This document shows, one piece after another, positions 44,826-56,518 of a DNA stretch of 64,000 bases. Both the position numbers and the translations under genes were made by a program. Under the pieces are notes generated by a model. It had not been told where the DNA came from, made no database searches, and saw nothing but the letters and a program-made list of their open reading frames with translations. Positions within the stretch are counted from its first letter, which is position 1. The number at the start of each line of letters is the position of its first letter. Origin of the DNA: Arthrinium phaeospermum (lineage: Eukaryota; Ascomycota; Sordariomycetes; Amphisphaeriales; Apiosporaceae); NCBI GenBank assembly GCA_006503535.1, contig QYRS01000001.1:2294001-2358000 (forward strand), read 5' to 3'.

Positions 44826-47115
44826 ATGTCGGACAAGCACTTCTTTCCGTAAGTAACCGAGCATTGGAACGAAGCGAGTTAGGGGCCAAGTACTGACAAT
44901 CCCTGATCTCTCTAGCGAGACGGCGGCCAATACCCTGGTACCCAAGTACCTCAGGGCCTTCACAGCGGCCAACCCTCACCTAGGACTCATCGAGTCGGAG
45001 CGGGTGGTCTATGAGAAGGGTCACGACCGGGGCGCTGTCTCGGTCATTTCTGGGGGAGGCAGTGGTCACGAGCCCGGATGGTCGGGCTATGTCGGCGCGG
45101 GCTCTTTTAGCGGCAGCGCATGTGGCGATATCTTCGCGTCGCCCAGTACCAAGCAGATCCTCGCGGCTATCCGCGCCACTCCCTCCGATGAGGGCCACAT
45201 CCTCATGATCACCAACTACACCGGCGACAAGCTGCACTTTGGTCTCGCGGCCGAGCGGGCCAAGGCCGATGGCACGTGCAAGAACATTGCGGTCGTTCCC
45301 CTGACGGACGATGTCTCTTTGGGCCGGAGTAAATCTGCCGTGGGTTGGCAGGAGAGATGCCGGGTCATATCATCCGTAAGTTCTTCCCCTATCCACATTT
45401 GTGGGTGTCAGTGGGCTTTGCTGACGAACAATTAAACCAAAACAGCCGCCAAGATTGCCTCAGCAGCAGCACACAAGAAGTACCCGTTTGACCGATGCGT
45501 CAAGCTGGCACAAGCAGTCAATGCCGAAGTGGTCTCGATAGGCTCTGCACTCGACCACTGTCACGTCCCGGGACGCGCCAAGCATGAGACCCTTCCCTCC
45601 GATGTAGTAGTCGTCGGTGCTGGTATCCACAATGAGCCCGGTGCGCAGCGGTTAAGCCCCTTCCCTCCAGTAGAGGATTTGGTCGCCCACTGCCTCAAGC
45701 TTCTCTGCGACCCAAACGACCCCGAGAGGTCTTTCGTCGAGTTCCACGATAACGACTCGGTCGTGTTATTAATCAACAACTACGGCGGTGTCAGCAATCT
45801 GGAGCTGGGCGCCCTGACAGATGAGGCCATGGTGCAGCTGAGCCGGACGTGGAACATCAAGCCCGCGAGAGTGTTATCGGGGTCGTTTGAGACATCACTG
45901 AACGGACCCGGGTTCTCCATCTCCCTCTCCAACCTCACCAACGCCGCTAATGCGGTCTCTGCACCCGTCAAGGAGCTGCTGGAGCTCTTCGACATGAAGA
46001 CAGACGCGGTCCACTGGCCCAATGTCTCCTCTCCCGAAGCGTACGAGGCGCAAGATGTCGCCACAACCAGCCACATCGAAGATCGGAGTCCCGAGTTGAC
46101 GCATGAAACGATATCAAGGGTGAGTGCTTCCTCTCTCCCTGATCATGACGTTGGCAGCAAATGTGTATTTGGAAACTAACATGATGTGAACAAAAGTCGC
46201 TCCCAGTCTACTTGACTCTGTAATTCGCACAGCATGCTTAGCAGCCATTGCCGCTGAGCCGAACCTGACGAAATGGGACATGATAATGGGCGATGGCGAC
46301 TGCGGCGAGGCAGTACAAGGCGTTTCAGAAGGTAAGTCGATGTCCTCGTGGTGCCCCTTAGTTGCGTTTGCAGCGCTTTCTGACCTTGTCGTGTGATAGA
46401 CATCATCGCGATCCTGGACCGCGGCGAGAACAAAGAAGGCTCCATCATGAAGTTCCTCCTCGCCACCACCGACGCCGTCGACAACATGGGCGGCAGCATG
46501 GGACATGATAATGGGCGATGGCGACTGCGGCGAGGCAGTACAAGGCGTTTCAGAAGGTAAGTCGATGTCCTCGTGGTGCCCCTTAGTTGCGTTTGCAGCG
46601 CTTTCTGACCTTGTCGTGTGATAGACATCATCGCGATCCTGGACCGCGGCGAGAACAAAGAAGGCTCCATCATGAAGTTCCTCCTCGCCACCACCGACGC
46701 CGTCGACAACATGGGCGGCAGCCTAGGCGCCATCCTCGGCATCCTCCTCTCCGCCTTCACCTCAGCCCTCCAAGACGCCGTCAAAAGCAACAATGGCCAA
46801 TGCACATTCCACGTACGCCCAGGCGCTGGCCCAGGCCGTCGAGACGCTGAAGAAGTACACGGGCGCGCGCGAGGGCGACCGGACCGTCATGGACGTCATG
46901 ATCCCCTTTGCGGAGTCTTTCGCGCAGACGGGCGGCGACTTCGCGGCGGCGATGCGCGTCGCCCACGACAAGGCCGAGGGCACGCGGCACCTCAAGGCCA
47001 AGTTCGGGCGGGCGTCGTACGTGGCCGAGGCCCAGGGGCAGGCGATTCCCGATCGGGGGCTTGGGCGTTTTACGAGTGGGTGGCGGGCATGCAGAGGGCG
47101 ATAGAGCAGCAGTAA
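44826..47115 (+). CDS. dihydroxyacetone-kinase family kinase (DAK1+DAK2), frame-broken
   Basis: Exon 1 (44826-44848, MSDKHFFP) joins 44916 onward: ETAANTLVPKYLRAF, VISGGGSGHEPGWSGYVGAG, SACGDIFASPSTKQILAAI and LMITNYTGDKLHFGLAAERA. The K domain also has VVVGAGIHNEPGAQR, carrying the His that binds the ketose covalently. The L domain (from about 46197) has MIMGDGDCGEAVQGVSE, FLLATTDAVDNMGGS, GDRTVMDVMIPFAESFAQTG and KFGRASYVAEAQGQ, ending AIEQQ at 47115. Enzymes of this type phosphorylate dihydroxyacetone, glyceraldehyde or erythrulose with ATP. Breaks: about 45340, 46798 and 47050. A 225-bp tandem duplication spans the intron after GVSE; splicing 46331 to 46625 would skip it. The gene is the proposed ketose kinase of the cluster. 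Confidence 0.88.
46273..46722. repeat. 225-bp tandem duplication across a DAK intron
   Basis: Copy 1 46273-46497 and copy 2 46498-46722, both beginning ATGGGACATGATAATGGGC and ending GACAACATGGGCGGCAGC. Both contain a GTAAGTCG donor and a GTGTGATAG acceptor. Confidence 0.9.
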
Positions 47116-47321
47116 GCGTTTGTGAATGATTTGGATAACTGTCTTGTACCATCGCATATCTTGGAGAGCTTCAAAGCATTGGTTGGATAAATAAGCATGA
47201 GTGATCTTTACCTAATACTGCCACCTTTTGAGCTCCGTGTCCGACGTAGGTCTCATACTCACATCAACGTCATGGCCATTCATCATGATCCCATGCTCAG
47301 GTCAGCACTCTGCCTTACGCC

Positions 47322-48280
47322 CTACTGGATTCGCAGCGCCTCCTTGAGCTCCTTGACGATGAGCGCGTTCATCTTGTCCTTCTGCTCCCACTCCGGCGTG
47401 CCAGGCTGGCACGTCTTGTCAAACGCATGCGACATCTCTCCATGATCTCGTTCACCACCTTGCGCTTGCCGTCCTTGAGCCTACCGCCAGATCGTTGGCC
47501 TCGGGCGCGCAGTTGTCGCCGCCGCAGGTGATGATGACCACGTTCGGGGAACAGAGACGGGTCGGTGCGACCCGGCGAGCAGCGGGGATCCTTGCGCAGC
47601 TCCGGGTCGGGCGTGTAGCACTCGTCGAAGAGCGCGGCCATCTGAGGCGGAATGGGCCGAACCGGCTTCTCGACCTGCTTGCGCTCCGCGGCGGGGACGG
47701 ACAGGTCTACGGGCGGGTAGACGGCGACGACGACGGGGATCTGCACATTCCTGAGCACGTCGTCACTGGCGGCGAAGGTCTGGCGGAAACTGGAGGCTGC
47801 GACGAGGGCCAGCAGGCCGCCCGCGCTGAAGCCCGAGACGGCGACGCGGCTCACGTCGTAGACGTCGGGCTGGGAGGCGACCCAGCGCAGGGCGTCCCTC
47901 GACGTCGTGCACGGCGGCGGGGAAGGGGTCCTCGGGCGCCTTGCGGTAGTCGGCGTCGAGGACGGCGAGGCCGGGGACCTCGGGGCCAGCTGGGCGCAGA
48001 AGGGGCGGTCCTGGCCGAACATGTGGAAGACCATGCCGCTGCCGTGCCAGTTGACGAGGATGGGCGTGGGGCCCGCCGTAGCAGCCTTGGTTGAGCGGTA
48101 GAGACGGCCCTCGATGATGCGGCCCCGTCGCGAGATGGGATCTGCACGGATTTCTCCTCGACGCCGTCCAGGACCTCAGCAAGGTTTTCGGTTTGGGCCG
48201 CTTTGACGGCGTCGAATTGGAGGCGCGCTGCGGTGACGGCGGCTTTGAGCTCCTCGTAGCGTGGGGGAATGGCCAGCCAT
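47322..48280 (-). CDS. alpha/beta hydrolase (esterase/lipase, HSL-like), frame-broken
   Basis: ATG 48280 (MAGHSP), then RYEELKAAVTAARLQFDAVK in a shifted frame past a C5 run. Landmarks: VNWHGSGMVFHMFGQDRPFC (oxyanion HGSG in place of HGGG), LAVLDADYRKAPEDPFPA, DVSRVAVSGFSAGGLLALV (GxSxG nucleophile), VVVAVYPPVDLSVPAAERK, and a C-terminal block MSHAFDKTCQPGTPEWEQ (catalytic His expected here) ending ALRIQ at 47322. These are typical of the alpha/beta hydrolase-3 group that cleaves small esters or lactones. Breaks at about 48265, 48130, 47975, 47900, 47540, 47485 and 47440. It is the last gene of the alternating cluster and may release the substrate from an ester; that is inference. Confidence 0.82.
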
Positions 48281-49924
48281 GGTAGCGAAATTTGGGCGAG
48301 CAAGAAAGAAAAAAAGCGATAAAGTCAATAAAGCAGAGCAGAAATCTCTGAATATTTTTTTTCGAGCAAATTGATAGAAGATGACTCTTGTATTTGTTTT
48401 ATAGAGCTGAAGAACAGATATCCGTCGCGTGCCACTCGGTTTCCACGCGGCGGAACCGCTGCTCGCTTTCGTATGATGGACATACTCCGTAAACGCCGGT
48501 TTCAAGCAGGTTTCGTGTATGCAAACAACCGAAAGCCAACTTCAATGATACGATAAATTGATTACTTGAACTACTGGATCTTCTTATGGCAAGTCTGGAT
48601 CAGAAGAGTGGTTAAAAATCAGCATGTATGCTTTGGAGCTGAACTCCGTCGGGGCTAGCTCTGCTAGCCCCTAAAATTGGGGAAACGGGCAAGCACCAGC
48701 CAATTCAGCTTGCTAGAATACCATGAGACGATGCGCTTCGGGAAAACGTGAAGTCGCATTGATTTACTGAGGTATGTTTTCATCTGTTGGAACTGATAAA
48801 TTATGCATTTATGCCAAGGCGCTAGTGATCTTCCAGCCCCTTTTTGCCATGCGCTGTGTGACGACCACCCGTAGTGCTGATATTCAGGCAACTTCTCATA
48901 TGGTAATTACACAAATAGCAACGAAACCTCTAATGTCAACCATGAGAGTTAGTGTTGACTCATACCGTGGGCTTTGGATATAAATTCCACGTCATATCCC
49001 ACCAATTACCAATTACCGCCCTATCGCGCGACTATTAACAAGCAGAATGTAAAACCCAATGACTGCACGATGGTTATCCTACGTTCGAAGCTGACGTGGC
49101 ATTGTTGTGGCTCATCAGTTCCAGGTATCTCAGAATAGACATAGAAATACTGATGTTTGCTTCGGTGGTTTGGCTACTCCTCTAGGTCCAAACTGCTGCT
49201 TTCACACCAGTCATTCAACACACGGTTTATGAGTTTCCAAGTAAATCAATTCGCTAGGAGGGCTGTGAATTCCATCATATTCAGTCAAAGGCATTGTCTT
49301 GCGTCATTATGATATGCCCACGATCCGACTCAATGCCACAAGGGGCATTAGACTGTAAGGCATACAAGTCTATTCATGGTGGCTAGTAATATGTCAAGAT
49401 ATGTCAACAGCCCGGATTGATTGCCAACTTAATGCTTATATTCAGTTACAGTGCTCAGGCCAGTATCTGTTGTTCGTTATCTGTTATCTTGCATCATATG
49501 TAGCAGCAAAAGCTGTTACTCAACTTGAAGTCAGCCTACCTGGCCCCACTGCTCTGCTGCATTCTCAACCTCGACTCACCAAAATATGACAATAAATTTA
49601 AGGCCTCTCTGCTCAACTAGTATCTCTTAGGTCTTCTGAACTGAAGCCAGTGCCGGCCTCTCTTCCTCTGTACCTGCCAAGACCCAAGTCAACCCTAGGA
49701 TGGCAAAAGCCAAGCCGGGCCCAGTTCGTAAGTCGACCTAGGGAAGTTTGAACTTCTTTATTCAAGAACTTCCTGGGTTGATCTTAAAATCTCCATTGAT
49801 CAAATGAGCTCTTGCTAATGGAGTTTCTTTAAAGCTCTTCCAGACTCCCAACAAAGCCATTTTTGCAAAGTCATTTTGGCCCGACCCGTCAACGTAACAC
49901 CCCAACCGATATTACCATTACATC
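48281..49924. other. intergenic
   Basis: About 1.6 kb without recognised gene, repeat or RNA. Separates the metabolic cluster from the RRM-like/BTB array. Confidence 0.4.
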
Positions 49925-50770
49925 GTGGTGACTACAAACCGCCATCTGCGGTCTGAGTCTGAGCCAGTTGCAAAGCCTACAGCTGCCAGCTCGGAAGCAT
50001 CATCTTCTGAGGCATCATCTCCTCAAACGAGCGGATCGGATCAGCCTGCCACAACGCGCACCAGAGAGAATCACGACGCCGTGTTCAGCAGGTATCAAAC
50101 AAGAAGGTCTTGCGACCCAAGGCACTGATCCCGACTCTTTCCAACCTCTCCCCGGTGGACAAGATATCGCCGACGACGAAATTGCAGCATCTACGCGATC
50201 GGGTTCCACACGTTAACACATGAGCTTGTGAATCAGCTGGAAGACCACCGAGTCGGGAAGATTGCATCGGTCCAGATCAGCCCCCCCCCCACGGACGACC
50301 ACCCCACATGTGCTGTCAGAGCGGCCATGTGGACAAGAGCCGGTGCTGAGCGACTAATGGAAGCCATCCGGTCCGGCCAGATCTACTTCCCGGGTCACGA
50401 ATTACAGGTAGTGTGGAATCCTTGCAAAGTGCTGCTCAAGACGGCAACGGGTCACGCGTTGTGGGCATTGTTGGTCCGCCTTATCTCGTGGCCCCCTCCC
50501 CAATGGTAACAATGTTCGGGAGTCACTTTACCATCGAGATAGAACAGATAATAGGCCATCTACGCACAGACACGTTGATGGTGGAGTACCGCTTCGCGTC
50601 TTATAAAGACCAGACAGCGATTGCCTACGGGATGGTCAGAGGTGCGTTTGGAGGTGCGGGATCTGGGGTCTCGGTTCATTATTAATGACCCTTGCGATCC
50701 AGAATTACCTGACGAAGATTCTGCATGGCTGGATTGCCTGTTGCTTTCCAGGCAAAGGGCGATGCCTTGA
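49925..50770 (+). pseudogene. RRM-like family protein, copy 2 (degraded)
   Basis: The N-terminal frame at 49925 (SESEPVAKPTAASSEASSSE) is Ser-rich. The first RRM-like unit reads from about 50182: NCSIYAIGFHTLTHELVNQL, GKIASVQISPPP, then CAVRAAMWTRAGAERLMEA and GHELQVVWNP. A one-base shift near 50450 leads to SRVVGIVGPPYLVAPSP and the second unit (DTLMVEYRFASYKDQTAIAY). A further shift near 50640 joins to RFIINDPCDPELPDEDSAW, ending at 50770. A C9 run sits at about 50281-50289. Block order is that of the intact copy at 56519-57729. The N-terminal exon seen in copies 3 and 4 was not found. Confidence 0.6.
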
Positions 50771-51249
50771 TAAGATCGGGTATGATCGTGAGGATTACTT
50801 GCAGCACCTTCTTTTTATAGTCAATTAATAGTGAGATGCTGCCAATTGTCTGTTGTTTTAATTGAAATGGATAACTTAATGACCCCCTTACTCGTACAGT
50901 GGTGTTTCTAGGCTAGATAAGCATTTTCTTGCCTAAAGGTACTATAACATACACCCATTCAGTTGACTTCTCTAAATTACTTTCTTCACTCACAACAACT
51001 CAGAGGTCGCTCTTCTGAACCCCCACTTCCATTCACATCACATAATCGCACTTTCTATCGTCAGCTCCCATCCGCACGCCAGTCTTCACCGTGTTCGCTA
51101 CCTGGCTCGAGTTCATTACTACCGAACTTGGAACAGCCACCTTGTCGTTTGAAGTACCAGTCCCGGCTTTTTGTTCCGTTCAGCCGACTCGATCCTGCTT
51201 CGTCTCCCTCACCTGGTAAAACCCAAAGGATATCCCACCTTTCAACAAG
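50771..51249. other. intergenic
   Basis: Promoter side of RRM-like copy 3. Nothing specific. Confidence 0.35.
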
Positions 51250-52338
51250 ATGGACCAGCGAGCTCTTCTCCAAGAGCTGCGCGAAGGCAGTACACCTCTG
51301 CCACCTATCCGTTCTACGAGGCCTGAACTCGCGCCAGGTTGGGGCCGGTCGGTATCCCAAGTTCGTGAGGTAAATCAATTCTAGCAGGAATTCATTTAGT
51401 AGACTCTTTTTTCTCTTCCTTTCTACATGATCGGCAGAGGACCAACACAACCTCTAAAGCGATTGCGATGCAATTTTATTAGACTGAACTAACTCGTTTT
51501 CGTACTCCAGGCCTTCCGCAACTCGACACTCAACGGTACTGGAACGCAGCTCAATGCAGATGTGGCAACATCCGAGCCCAGAAATCAAATCGACGCAAGC
51601 TTCACCAAAGAGAACGACGAGTCCACAACTCCCTTGCCTGGATCCTGCATGAAGGCAGAACGCTACCTGCGCCCTGATTGGACAGTGAAGGACCCCAAGC
51701 GTATAAACTGTTGCCTGCTTGTGACTGGACTTCCCAGCGCCGTAACTGTCACCGAGTTCATCCACGAAATGCAGATTCGACGACTCGGCAAGATCGCAGC
51801 CGTCTGCATAGTCCCTTCAAACCCCTTCATCCCCACCGCCGCAGCAAAGGTGACGATGTGGAATCGGGCAGGGGCAGAAAACCTCATGCACGCCATCCGA
51901 TCTCGCAACTTTGGCTTCGACGGGCACAAGGTGAAGGTATGGTGGAACCGACTCAGGGCGACACCGCAGGAGGAAGGACACCAGTCGCGCGTCATCCAGG
52001 TAACAGGGCACCCCAAATTGGTTGCCCCGAGCGAGTTGCTGCCGCGGTTCGCGCCGTACTTCCGTTTTGTCATGGATGACATCGTCGTGAAACAGCCTAG
52101 CCCCTAGGAGATGACGGTCGAATATAGATTCTGCTCCTTCCTGGACCAGGCATGCGACGCCTACTATTTCCTCCGCACGGCACATGCATGGAACGAAGTT
52201 TCCTGCTTTTACAGGAAGGACCCATGTGAGCCCTTCGAAGCCGACCCGCCCCTGCACCAACCCCAGAGGGAAACAGGACCGACAGAGGCTGTTGATCAAC
52301 AGGACCCTGTCCTACCGCCTTCGACTGGTGAAGCCTAG
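51250..52338 (+). CDS. RRM-like family protein, copy 3, one in-frame TAG
   Basis: Exon 1 51250-51369 (MDQRALLQELREGSTPLPPI, RSTRPELAPGWG) is followed by an intron to 51510 and exon 2 from 51511 (AFRNSTLNGTGTQLNADVA). First unit: NCCLLVTGLPSAVTVTEFIH, RRLGKIAAVCIV, TAAAKVTMWNRAGAENLMHA, HKVKVWWNR. Second unit: SRVIQVTGHPKLVAPSELLP, FAPYFRFVMDDIVVKQPSP. Here a TAG at 52105-52107 interrupts the frame, which then stays open through MTVEYRFCSFLDQACDAYYF and FYRKDPCEPFEADPP to 52338. In copy 4 the stop position holds Glu. Both units look like RRM folds with weak RNP motifs; RNA binding is inferred. The same exon 1 peptide and phase-0 intron occur in copy 4, so both descend from one spliced gene. 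Confidence 0.75.
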
Positions 52339-53916
52339 GATGGAGAAGGTCGTTGCTTTCTTAAGGCGACAGTGGCTCAGGTCGGGTCAAACTTGGCCGG
52401 AATCCCTAGGTGACTGATTGATACAGCACTCACGGGAAATGGGTGGATTGCGAGCACATTTCCACAATGAAGAGATTTTATTGAGAACCTTCGGGCCTGA
52501 CTGGAGGTTGATAGGAAATGCTGTTGTGGGTATATGGCATGTGGGATTACTGTTGACGGCCTATGCCGACGCTAGAGGATACTTTAATATTAAGTTAATA
52601 CTTTAAACCAACCACGCGGTACGCAGAGAAACAGTAAAGCGGCATTTTAAGCTCCTCGTGATTATGAAAATGATTCCTATTGTATATCACTTCGCAGTCC
52701 ATGATGCAATTCTTCCGATCTCCTTCAGATAAAACTTACATTGGTTTTTGCAATGCTTTGAAAACGAGAACACTTAAGCAAGTGAGCCTAGCTATACCAA
52801 GGTGCGTGCCAATCTCTGGGTTCAGTGAACATGAGACCGACGCTGGGTGCCCTGTTGCTGATTTCGGCCCGAAAGCAAGAGTATGAAACAAAGAAACAAA
52901 AATCATTTCAACTCGCAAGTAAGCCCGGCTCGGCATCTCTGTCGGTGACCAGTTGAGGGCATTGTTCCTGGGCAATAGGGAACAGGCTGGTCAGCGCGAT
53001 GGCCAAACGTTTCAGGCACTCTTGATTCCTTCCAGTGCTTTTCATTGATATCATCACGCAATACAATCGCGTTGATTTCCTACGCTTCTCACGGACTACT
53101 CACTTGTTGTTTCAGAGTACAAGCTCCTTGATTCCGGTGTTGCGTGCAGCGTCAACATTAGCTGAAGCAAATAACTATACCTACCAGACTCATTCCATTT
53201 TGGCGGTCTCAGGTATCTAGTACCTATCGTGCAGTTGTAGGTTCTACCTATTGGATGGTGGTATGAAATCTTTACAATTGGATTAGTGGATGGTTCTATG
53301 TGGTGGCATCGCTTTAGGTGTTGAAACAGAACCTTCAGGCCCTTGGCCAATCATTCCGATTGTTGAGCCTACAATTCAATGAGCAAATCGGTACAGAGTG
53401 CTTGTTGAACAGACCAAGCAAACATGACCGGCCAATGAATGGTCGAGGTTATTTTGAATACATCGAAATAAATTTGTAGGTGGGGAGCTAGCTTACTGAG
53501 GTCGGATCAGCTTTTACTGATTCGCTCAGGTCACCTCATTCTGGAGCAGGTCTATAAATTTTTCTCTCGCAGTCCGTTTCGATCTGGCCTTTCCTTCCTT
53601 CAACATCTGTCAAGACCGTGAAGGCAATCACCGCCCTTCACTGCGTCTAGATAAATCTCCACCATCACCACCTTTCTGGCCTGGTACATCAAGACCTGAA
53701 CCAATTTCCTTTCATCCGCATCATCAGTACCTTTCCACCTTCTATTGCTATTGCTTCTACGCTGAAACATCAGTTGCATTCAAGCTTGAGGTCAGTTGCA
53801 TTCAAGCTTGAGGTATCGCACATAAAAGATCAGTCTTCTCGCACTGGTCTTGTCTCAATCCTCACAACAACACCCAACCTTCGCTTCAGACCTTGCTCGC
53901 TGTAGCCATCGACGGG
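52339..53916. other. intergenic; promoter of BTB gene 1
   Basis: TATAAAT at about 53553-53559 precedes BTB gene 1. A 22-bp direct repeat (CAGTTGCATTCAAGCTTGAG plus GT) is duplicated at 53771-53814 in the leader. No gene seen. Confidence 0.45.
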
Positions 53917-55113
53917 ATGTCTGGTACCGAGAACCACGCTCTGGCCGCGAAGGGCGATGACTTGTAAGTGAAGCTGGGCATTTCGTACCTTACCATGTTC
54001 TACACTAATGTCGTCGCTTCGCAGTCTCTGGAGAACGGGAAAGTACTTCGACGTCAAAGTCCGCTGCGGCGGCAGCGCGTTCAAGGTGCACCGGCCCATC
54101 CTGAGCCGATGCGCCTGGTTCAAGGACAAGTTCGATATGTTCGACGTTGTAAGTAATTCAGCCTGAACGCAGACGCAACAACCTGCTAACTTTTGTTTTT
54201 CCTAGGGACCTGAGATCGTGATCCGTCTCGATGAGTTTTCTTTTGGATCACTCCGGACGTTGCTCCGTTTCATCTACAAGGAAGGTCAGTACCATTTCTC
54301 GATTCCATACCCCAACAAACCTCTCGTTTGTCATTGGTAAACCTCACTGACACATCTACAGAGCTCCGTCACCCCAAGCTTCAGCCCAAAAACGATAAGT
54401 TCGATTACCATGTGCACGCCGAGCTTTACAACATGGGCATCTACTTCGACCACCCCACGTTCAAGGCCGCTGTCCTCAACATGGGGAAGCAGTACCTTGA
54501 CAAGTACATGCGCCGTCAGAAGAGCAACCCTCGCCAGTTCGATGACGCTGAGATTGATGACTTCCTGTTAGCTATTGACGACGCCTATTCCGGCGACAAA
54601 GTCGAGCAGTCCTCCCTTCGCGACATGTACGTACATTTCTTCACGGAGTGCTACATGTGCGTGGAGGACGATCAGTACTTCCATGATTCACTTCGCTTGG
54701 TGATGCAATTCGCCATCGAGTTGATGAGAAGCGTCAACGGCAAAGCTGGCCGGAAGGTTATGTCTCTCCCCACCACCCGAACTGCGACCAAGCCCTCGAC
54801 TGGAGTAACACCTTCGACCGAGACAGACTCCTCGGACGAGACTGACACATCAACCGAGTCCGATACCGAGAGTGGGTCTGACTCCGAGAGTGAGTCTGGC
54901 TCCGAGAACGAGTCTGGCTCCGAGAGCGAGTCTGGCTCCGAGAGCGAGTCTGACTCCGAGCCTACGGTCATCTACAAGTTGACCGCCAAAGCGTCCGGCT
55001 CTAAGGCAACTGCCACCGCAACGCGTGTCTGCGCCACTGCCAGCACTGCGGGATCCAAGGCAGCTGCCAAAGCGAGCAGCTCCAAGCTCACTGATCGACG
55101 AGGCCGGCGTTGA
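53917..55113 (+). CDS. BTB/POZ protein, array copy 1, Ser/Glu-rich tail
   Basis: Four exons, 53917-53963, 54025-54148, 54206-54284 and 54362-55113, with clean GT/AG borders and phases 2, 0, 1; 333 aa. BTB domain: FLWRTGKYFDVKVRCGGSAF, KVHRPILSRCAWFKDKFDMF, GPEIVIRLDEFSFGSLRTLL, RFIYKEE. A helical part follows (FDYHVHAELYNMGIYFDHPT, AIDDAYSGDKVEQSSLRDMY). The tail after about residue 230 is a run of Ser/Glu/Asp units of about six residues (SGSESE), then Ala/Lys/Ser. BTB domains serve in homo-oligomerisation or as Cullin-3 adaptors; nothing here shows which. Exon lengths equal those of the copy at 60.6 kb, so they are true paralogues. Confidence 0.88.
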
Positions 55114-56518
55114 GTGGATGCCTCGATTCATCCTTCCTCCTTCATGTCGCGTGGCTTGGCATGGGGGACTGGTCACTTGTATAATAGTTTGGTATCGTCA
55201 ATCATGAATCTCTGCATTGGCAACTGGCTTGAGAGAGGTTCTCGGCCTCCCGCAATGAATTTGGCAGATCTCTGCTTGTACAATAGGTAGATACGAGCCC
55301 ATACTGGCTTGCATTGAATGAAAAATGATTTCACCACAGACATGCTTTGCTTTCTTGCAATCGTTACGCCTGCCGCTAATTTCTTGCATGCTTTTCCCAT
55401 TCCTCGACCCTACTGAAGAACAATGTGCCGTTCTCTTAACATCGGTACCGAAAGAGAGATTGGACATTTTCCTTCGACAACGTCCTACCTACGGGAACGT
55501 CACAGTACGTGAGGTTGCTGTTGCGTCAAGAATCCGAGGCGACATGAGTGCGAATCCATTCCCACCTACTTGTAAGAGTAAAGTATGAAACCTAGTTATA
55601 CTTGTGTTGCACGAGAGAGAGCGTGCGATGGTGTATAAAGTGCTGCCCAAAAGAAGAGAATCTACAAAAGAGAGCAGCAGTGCTGTGCTGCTTATATGTA
55701 CACAAAGGGAAGATCTAGCTAAGCACCCTAGCCGGTCTAAGGGGCGCACCCCTGTCACTGCAACAACTTGCGGAATAGGCGTTTTCGACGCAGCACGGGA
55801 CAGCTGGGTGGCAGAGACGAGTCACGGGGGACCATGGAGCGCGAGGTAAAAGGAGGGGACCTTTGTTTACTTCTCAACGAAGACTATGTAGAGTAGCGAG
55901 ATAAGATGACAGCCGCTGCGCCAATCCATGCATACCGCGATTCATACCGACGCCATGCCACAGAGATGGCAGGTGACAAAGCAATGAGCTATACCTATTG
56001 AGTTATACCATGACGACGTGCCTTGACCGCTGCACCCTTTCGAATTCCACCGCTGCAAGATCAAAGCCCGTCCAAGGAGGTGTGGACAACACAGGCGTCG
56101 GGCTGGCGAGGCTGTGGTAGTCAGAGCGGGTATCCGGACCGACGGGAGCTTTGGAATCCCATCTTGGTGGTGGATACCTAGGTGGTATCTGTGGTGGTGT
56201 TGGATGCGCCCATCTTGGAGACTGCTTGCCAGACTTTCGCCCTCATAGCCGGTAGGCCCTCCAGTAGTAACGTCTGCACGGCGAAAGCCGTCAACAGTAA
56301 TCGCACACGACACAGATCCATACCAGTAAACATATTTCGTATCCAGCTCTGGCCTTGAACCATTCGCCTCAAGACAGCAATGCCTTTCTCGATCTTCAGT
56401 TTTCGTCCTCCAGCTCTACATTACAATAGAATATTCTGTCATACAGATTCCGTATTCATTGTCATACTATCATAACTCGTACATAATTCTACACACCAGG
56501 ATACTCGGACACTCATTG
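55114..56518. other. intergenic
   Basis: About 1.4 kb. Short frames at 55325-55588 (+) and 55942-56372 (-) lack any recognised domain. Confidence 0.4.
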
